The translations under genes were made by a program, and so were the position numbers. Below the pieces are notes generated by a model, which made no database searches, was not told the origin of the DNA, and was given only the letters and a program-made list of their open reading frames with translations. A DNA stretch of 64,000 nucleotides from Bolinopsis microptera (taxonomy: Eukaryota > Ctenophora > Tentaculata > Lobata > Bolinopsidae): assembly GCF_026151205.1 (NCBI RefSeq), contig NC_087075.1, positions 4,952,858 through 5,016,857 on the forward strand. Direction: 5' to 3'. Shown one piece after another: positions 57,536 through 64,000 of this stretch. Position 1 is the stretch's first letter; each line of letters opens with the position of its first letter.

Positions 57536-58855
57536 AAATCAATTCCTTCTGTAAGTGTGACGTCATCAATAAATGTAATAGATTTTTAGTGTTGTAATTA
57601 GTTGACAGGGTTATCCAGAAAAATTTCCGCCCACGCCCCACATGATTTTTGTTAAAAACCTGCGTCTCATCTTTTAGTTTTACGTTAAAACTTCCTGCTT
57701 CGTAACTAATGTGATATTTATCACTTACGGTTTCAGATTTACACCTTAAAACTAGGCCCTTTATCTTCTCTGTAGCAAAACCTTTTCAGGGTTGCCGTAA
57801 AAAATAACCAACTCTGTAGTTCCAGAAGTGATCAGTTTGTTTGGTTACTTTCCTCCCCTAACATCACTTCAAACGGTTAAACTGACAAATTGAGCAGGCT
57901 AACTTATTTAAAATTTGAACCATACGATTAAAATATCTTATCGTATGTACATGTTCATTTGAAGTAGTTAAAGATATTGGTACAAAAATAATTGTTATAC
58001 TATTAAAAGGCAAAGCGTAGCTAAAATTTTCGCATTATAAAAGTAAATTAATCTTTGATGATTAAGATAATTGTCTTATCTTTTAGGTAAACATAACCAT
58101 AGTTGATATTTTAATCAGGTTATGAGATATCGCCTAAATTCGACCGCGACACGGCAATGTTTGAATTTTCCCACTATAATAAACATGTGACAGAGTTAAT
58201 ATGGGTACGGCATTGTTTTAGTTTACATTGTCACACTGTAAAAATGTGACCGGCATGCTGCCGAATTTACTTATAAAGACTCATTTATGAGTTGCAATTT
58301 GCATAATGACTATGTGATCGGTCCTGTCAAACCCTCCTCTTACTCAGTCAGCCCAATATAAAAGTTATTGTATCGGTATTCTTAAAACAGTTACAATTTT
58401 CAGTCCTTGCAGAGTAGAGCTTCTTTAAACGTTTTCTAAAAAAGGTTTTCAGCCCGCTCTTTAAGTACAGCACTTGTATTATCACTGCAGTCCGAATTCC
58501 GATTGTACAGTAAGTGCTATTAACAGTATCTAAATTCAATGAAAAGAAAACTTTTTCAAACAGAGATCAATTGAAGTTTTCGATTCCAGGACTTTAAAGC
58601 TTGAAATTTCACCAATAATGAGAGATAACAAGTTGGCTGAGTACTAGAACAAATCCAGACCGTCAACCTATGTGTCCTATAAGTATATATATAGACAGTG
58701 AGTCCCATGTTGAAGAGCAGTAGCATAACTTAACCAAAGGCCGGACGATTTAGCTAAAACCTAATTTATTTGATAAGACCCTTTTAGATACATAATCATG
58801 TTATGCTTAGAGACAACCTGAACCAGCTAACCTTTATATACTTTTATATTCAGTC
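57536..58855. other. GPCR upstream region
   Basis: No gene is recognised. The last 12 bp before the ATG end in TTATATTCAG, an acceptor-like site. Confidence 0.4.
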
Positions 58856-61800
58856 ATGATATTTCAACTTTTACTGGTTCTATTGAAGATCTGTCTGTCA
58901 CAATCTTTACAACAACCAGGTAAAACTTTAAATTGTGGTTATTTGTCCGGCTTAGCCATATTATAGCCACAAAACTGACTTTTGAAGATTTTCTTTTGAA
59001 TTAAATTGATGTGCCTTTTAATTGAATTAACTTAATTTTATATGATATTAAAACTCCGCATCACAGTGCTGGCAAGTATGTCCGTTGCAATTATACTCAC
59101 TTATATGCTATTTACTCCATATACTATTATATTTATACCCCCTTAACTGTTTTTCCAGGCATTAAGACTCATCGAAAGTAGTTCAGCAGGCATATTTTAC
59201 GTTCAAAAAATTATAATTCAATGTCAAAGATGACAGGAATGAGAAATAGTTATATAGAGATTTTAAAGAAATTTGCGCAAAATACGCGCCAGCACTGTTA
59301 TACAAAATTCGGTTAAAACCCAAAATCGCCATATTCATTATTCATGTGCCTTAAAAACCATGTTAAAATTGAGTTAGATTTCAGGAGTACCGGGAAGTTG
59401 GTTGTCTGGAACCTCTGTTTTGCAACAGATTGTCATGAAGTATATCGATGTATATAATATATACTACTTACTAGTGTAACCCGTGCCTACGGCTGGGACT
59501 TCACTATGATCGCAGTTGAAATGCAAAAGTGTAAACTCGCCTATTATATTCGAAAACATGCATTACATTTTCGTAGTTAAAACGGTGCGAAAGTAATAAG
59601 TATGATTAAACGGATTAAACGGATTAAACGATTCAAAAGTCAAATTACAATGGTAATGTCTGACCAGATATAAAAAATTAAATTTACCCAAAAGTCATAA
59701 AGTATATATATACAATGAACCCCGTAAATCTTAAGAGTGAGATTCAAAATACTTAATAATTTAAATGAACTTTTCAGAAAGTGTTCCGAGTCATAGATTA
59801 TAAGTTGGCAATATTGTTAATGTTAGGAATTTGTTTGGAGGACGCTTTAGGGAATCTTCGTTCATGAGCTTTGGTAAGGAACCTTCCTAGGTCTCCGATG
59901 GTTGTAGGGTGTGCGAAGATCTGTCCAATGTCAGAGAAGAGTAATGTTTTACTTTGTTGGGACAAACAGTGGCGGAGATCTTCATAGAGAGGGCAAGTAC
60001 GCAATACATGAAGTTCATCTTCGATGATTGGATCAGGGAAAGGAAGCTCTAGAAGAAGATCGAGTGACTCCACATCTGTAGTAGAACAGTGTTTGCATGC
60101 CCTATTCGAAAGTTTTTGTCGATGCATGCCGTGTCTTCCAGTTTCGATGTTGTATTGATGCGAGCTTGTTCTGAGTTGCGCAAGTCTCCTAGTCTGCTGT
60201 GGCCGTAGGTTGATCGACAGGTATGTTTCGCAACCGAAGCTTGCCTTGATGAGGTTGTAGAATCCTAGTTTTCTGTTGAGTTTTCGCTCTTTGTTCAATT
60301 GTTGAACGAAAAGGGTTTTCATAGCCTCGCTGATTTTGTGCGGGTTTGAAATATCACTTCCTCCTGTCAGTTCTTTCACTGTGTTCTTGGTGGATTCCAG
60401 CCGGGAGAACCATAACAGTTTCAGATCCCTCTGCTCGCCGTAAGCGTGCCTCACTAAAGAAGAGCATCCCTCTTTGTCCAGTCCCTCCAACCTCCCGAGG
60501 TAGCTATAGACTTGGGACGTAAGCTCGATGGCAAGCGGGTATCTTCCAGTGTCACCCCACACAGCGGTGTTTGAAGTCGATTTGTTGACATTCATAGTCC
60601 ATTTCATAAATGATAGGTGAACTTTCTCCAGGGGGTCTTTTGCTGTATCCTGAGTGGCCGGATAACTCCCCGAAGCAAAGATAGACATGAAATTTGTCAT
60701 GGGAAGCCAGATCTGACACCCGTAGGATAGAACAGGAACAATCAGAGTGTCGAAAAGCTTAAACACAGTTGTCTTCCGGAGGTATCGAAGGTCAAGCATA
60801 CTCTTGAGAGAGAAGTAGCTCCGGAGCCCTTTTTGTCTAAGCTTTATCTGAGCAAGTTTTAATGATCCCGTGAGTGTGAACGTAATTCCAAGATATGAAG
60901 TCACTCAGTCCAAACAAACCGCAATTTAATTCGGAGTGCCAATTTTTTATTTCTTCATATAACTGATAAAAAGGCCATAAAAGCACTTGATCGCCCGCGA
61001 AAGTTTCAACTGTACGGTCTTTGCGGAAATTTGTGTAAAAGTTGATGCCGTTGTGTCAGTAAAATGGCAACAGGTATACAATGTATATATTATTCATATA
61101 TAATATATATATAATTATATATATATCGTCTCGCTTTATATACAATATATAGTAAGAACTAAGATAAAAGATTGGCACTAGAAATTACACCCGGGTGCGA
61201 ATTCAATATTGATCTTAAATGATGCCTGTGTTCAACATCCAACTTCTCCAATTAGACACTAAGACAGCCTTATATGTAGCATAAAGAATTGACATTCTCG
61301 AAAGAATCTTATCTAACTTTCTCACTCTCATTGCTCCAAATATGCGAAAAAGAAGATACATACAGTAAAACGCCGATTTACCGGACACCGATTTAACGCG
61401 GCCGCCATCTCCTACCACCCAAATACTCAAATAGGGCTTAACTTGCAACAAACAAAACCCAGATTTACCGCAAACCACGATTTACCGCGGATCTGTTTCC
61501 TTTCCCCAAACTCCGGTTTTACCGTATTAACATTTATCATCGGGAAAATCTTTAAAATAGCAATGTATCCTCTCTGTAGTAAAAGATCGTACAAATATTA
61601 CCATCAACGTTTTCAGGGTTGCTGTCAACAACTACACAAAGTTCAGAATTTCCCAGTTTGTCCGGTAACTTCCTTCCCCGAGCATTAGAATCCTCAACAT
61701 CATCACAAAACTCAAACGGTAAAACTGGTAAATTGTGCATTTAAAATTATTTCCAATTTGGATCATGCGATTCATATATAACTTTAGAATCGTTTAGATA

Positions 61801-64000
61801 AATAATCCCTACATACAAATTATCAGTAACTGGAATTAAACTTCTTTTTTCTTTTTCGAGCAAATTCCATAACTCGCACATTACATTTACAACAATTTAC
61901 AGGTGAAGAGTGTAATGTAGGAGAAAAAAATGGATTCCTCAAATTCATCTGTATCCGATCAAGCACACGCACGTTGCGATTCAAGTGCCACAACACCGAT
62001 GAATACTATGTATTAGATAAGGATGCGACCAGACTTCAAAAGGAACGAGTTGCTGTACTTAGAGGACAGCTCTGTTCGAACGACCCACACTTTTATCAGC
62101 TTTGTGGACAATCACAGACATTAGAGATAACAAATGATGAGCGACTCTGTGGAGACTACTTGTGTGGATACAAATCTAATCCTGGATGGTACATGGCACT
62201 TCAAATGGTCAGATATTTAGGTATCCATTGTAATGGTATTGATGATTGTATTAATCATGAACTGGACGAAAAATATTGTTCTGATCGCACTAACATGACG
62301 ACGTTACTGAGTGGCAAAATTTTCCCAACCGATGATGTCTGTGATGATGTCTGTGATGATGTCGATTGTGAAGATGAGGCTATTTGTAACGGATACAGAT
62401 ATGGTTTGTATTGTAAAGACATAGGATCCGATGAAAACATACATTATAGTTATCTAAAAATATCTGACATATGTAATAATGAAAAGGATTGTCCAGGCGG
62501 AGAGGACGAAGCAAACTGTAACGGAACAAATCTGTCAGTGAAAACTTGTGTACATTTATCATTCAGTCATCGTATCGTTCCAGTACTTAATTATACTAGA
62601 TGTTCATTAATACTAGACGTTGCCGGGAACGTAGAACCAAATTATTGCAAAGATTATGCATCAGAGCAGACAAATTGCTCTGACCCTGACAGGGTGGGCG
62701 GCTCTTGTCAAATAAACGGATACATGTCTACAGTTTCAAAGTATATCATTTGTTTGGGTGAGCAGATATGTGATGATAACATTGAAAACCTATGTTTACG
62801 ACCGTCATTTGATTGCCATGTGCACAAACATCTCATGTGTGACGAACAACAAGACTGCAACGATAAAAATGATGAAACACATTTTAGTTGTGACAGAAAG
62901 ACTCAACAAAAATGTAAAAGACGTATCGGACAAGCAGGGGAACTACCAATACCGCTCTCTTGGTTAGGAGACGGAGTGTTGGACTGTATCGATGGAAAAG
63001 ACGAAGAAAAGATATGGCCCACTTGTGGAATAGAAAAGTCTTTAAGATTTATGGCGGTTGATGAAACCTGTAAAAATGTACTTCTCTGTCCATGGGGTGA
63101 ACCTGGTTTTGTGGAGCTGCGTGATCTTTGTGACGGACTCCAAACCTGTGGAAATGAAAATGAAGTTTGCTTCGAGTCCCGATCTTCTGCAAGAATATCT
63201 ACGACTGTTTTAACGACCGATAAAGGTTTGAGTAAACATCTCTCGTTTTGCATGAAAGGACTAAAAAATAATGGACTTTTTATGGATTGCACAATGTTTC
63301 CATCATTCATCTTCCCAAATCACCATTTCTTTGGAGTACCAGAGAGAACTTCAGTGATCGTACCGACAGAACTTCAAAGTTGTGACCACATGTTTGGAGA
63401 GTTGTATGTGTACACCAGCTGTACTCACAGTTGTATAAGCTCACCTTGTCCATTGAAAAACATCCCTAGATACAAGGTTTGTCCTGAGCAATACCCAAAC
63501 AGGATTGGAACGGTAGCTAATAATGAATACCTAGCATTTTTCACAAAATCGTCCGGAGATTTCTACACAAACAGATATTTTGTGTGTGACAATAAGGTCA
63601 AGTGTATTGATTACTCGAAAGTTTGTAATCTTGTGGATGATTGTGGAGATGGTTCAGACGAGGAATCCTGTACTAATCATTTTAAATGTAATTCAACAGG
63701 ACATTACATACCGAAGACCAGTAAGTGTGATGGATTGTTTGATTGTTTGGACTTATCTGATGAATGCAATGGCAATTGTTCAAGACATATTTTAGATGGC
63801 ATTATTTTGAAAGGCTTTTCGTGGTTTATAGGATTTTTAGCTGTCCTAGCTAACGTTGTCATCATTTTAAGTAACATCGTTACTTTAAATAGATGCCGAA
63901 CAACAGTTGCTCTACTGAACAAATCGCTTGTCACTGCAATATCCGTTGGAGACCTTTCAGTCGGTTGTTACCTATTCATAATCGCAATCTACGATGGGAT
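58856..64000 (+). CDS. LDLa-repeat, LGR-like G protein-coupled receptor (5' part, runs off window)
   Basis: Exon 1 (58856-58919) encodes a signal peptide, MIFQLLLVLLKICLSQ, and ends in phase 1. Exon 2 starts at 61903 after TTACAG; the joined codon is GGT, and the frame is open for 698 codons to the window end. The extracellular part (about 640 residues) is Cys-rich with LDL-receptor class A motifs: CNNEKDCPGGEDEANC, CDEQQDCNDKNDE, CNLVDDCGDGSDEESC (residues about 592-607) and CDGLFDCLDLSDEC. The D-x-S-D-E calcium signatures are clear in the last two. TM1 follows (GFLAVLANVVIILSN, residues about 660-674), then TM2 with AISVGDLSVGCYLFIIAIYD. The pattern D-x-x-x-G-x-Y-L-x-x-I-A is typical of LGR, relaxin-receptor and snail GRL101-type receptors. 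No leucine-rich repeats are seen in the visible part, so GRL101/LDLa-only types fit better than RXFP. Ligand unknown. Confidence 0.87.
59150..59385. repeat. Dispersed repeat in GPCR intron 1
   Basis: Complement of 56745-57020: TGTCAAAGATGACAGGAATGAG, GCGCAAAATACGCGCCAGC and CAAAATCGCCATATTC appear in reverse order. Confidence 0.7.
59471..61100 (-). mobile_element. Helitron-like element interrupted by a LINE, GPCR intron 1
   Basis: On the minus strand it ends CGTAGGCACGGGTTACACTAG and then T. Its 3' part (59471-59597, through AAACGGTGCGAAAGT) resumes at about 60901-60945 (CAGTCCAAACAAACCGCAATT and CGGAGTGCC), matching the uninterrupted copy at 41880-41940. The piece between is the LINE. The 5' TC end is not located. 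Confidence 0.65.
59798..60904 (-). pseudogene. LINE ORF2 C-terminal half, 368 codons open
   Basis: Reads FDTLIVPVLSYGCQIWLP (end of the RT domain), SFMKWTMNVNKST and WGDTGRYPLAIELTSQVYSY, then a Cys/His cluster ACKHC...DELHVLRTCPLYEDLR as in LINE C-terminal zinc knuckles. The RT catalytic YxDD and the endonuclease are absent (5' truncated), but no internal stop occurs, suggesting a fairly recent insertion. The AT-rich stretch at 59600-59790 is its 3' tail. Confidence 0.85.
61100..61362. other. GPCR intron 1, AT microsatellite and non-coding
   Basis: A TATATA tract lies near 61085-61150. No gene is seen. Confidence 0.4.
61363..61524. mobile_element. pogo/Tigger-like MITE, third copy
   Basis: CAGTAAAACGCCGATTTACCGG at the left and CTCCGGTTTTACCG at the right, flanked by TA on both sides; 162 bp, with internal GATTTACCGC repeats. 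It lies in GPCR intron 1. Confidence 0.75.

Noticed and set aside
1-64000. tRNA or rRNA genes
   Set aside because: I looked for GTTCGAATC-type T-loops and conserved rRNA blocks and recognised none; a tRNAscan or Rfam run would settle it.

Overview
This is a 64-kb piece of an AT-rich invertebrate metazoan genome. The genes have short exons with GT-AG introns, the protein families are animal ones (HRS/HGS, ZCWPW1, an LGR-like receptor with LDLa repeats), and transposon debris and minisatellites fill most of the rest. I cannot fix the species. AG acceptors sit a few bases to about 30 bases upstream of several start codons, which is compatible with a lineage that uses spliced-leader trans-splicing (a tunicate is possible), but this is weak evidence. 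Most of the coding sequence lies in multi-exon genes, which I rebuilt by hand from splice sites and reading phase.

Layout: 1-3,240 is repeat sequence, mainly a 2.9-kb foldback element with arms of about 945 bp. 3,924-5,976 (minus strand) holds the first four coding exons of an ESCRT-0 HRS/HGS gene (the VHS domain); its FYVE and later exons are not visible. 6,976-8,290 (plus) is a complete five-exon RNase T2 gene, head-to-head with HGS. 8,718-10,940 is a Penelope-like element remnant with a GIY-YIG domain and a hammerhead-like motif downstream. 11,020-15,885 carries broken non-LTR retrotransposon ends and Helitron-like termini.

16,078-42,700 (plus) is a ZCWPW1-type histone-mark reader gene in 16 coding exons. 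All phases agree and the sum is 2,961 nt (986 residues). Order: a long basic, Ser-rich N-terminal region, CW zinc finger, PWWP domain, helical tail, AT-hook. Its introns hold many tandem arrays. The largest is a 5.2-kb array of about 167 copies of a 31-bp unit, and each unit contains a perfect NF-Y (CCAAT) consensus. The intron before the PWWP exon contains 125-bp repeats that each carry a copy of the start of that exon.

43-58.8 kb is gene-poor: pogo-like and Helitron-like elements, a nested palindrome, interstitial TTAGGG repeats, a family of GCGC-rich dispersed repeats, a 106-bp array and LINE fragments. 58,856-64,000 (plus) is the 5' part of an LDLa-repeat, LGR-like GPCR: a signal-peptide exon, a 3-kb intron holding a Helitron interrupted by a LINE, then one uninterrupted exon of at least 698 codons running off the window through TM2.

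The genes belong to unrelated pathways (endosomal sorting, secreted RNA degradation, meiotic chromatin reading, signalling); there is no operon. All identifications rest on motif recognition and hand translation; no database search was run.
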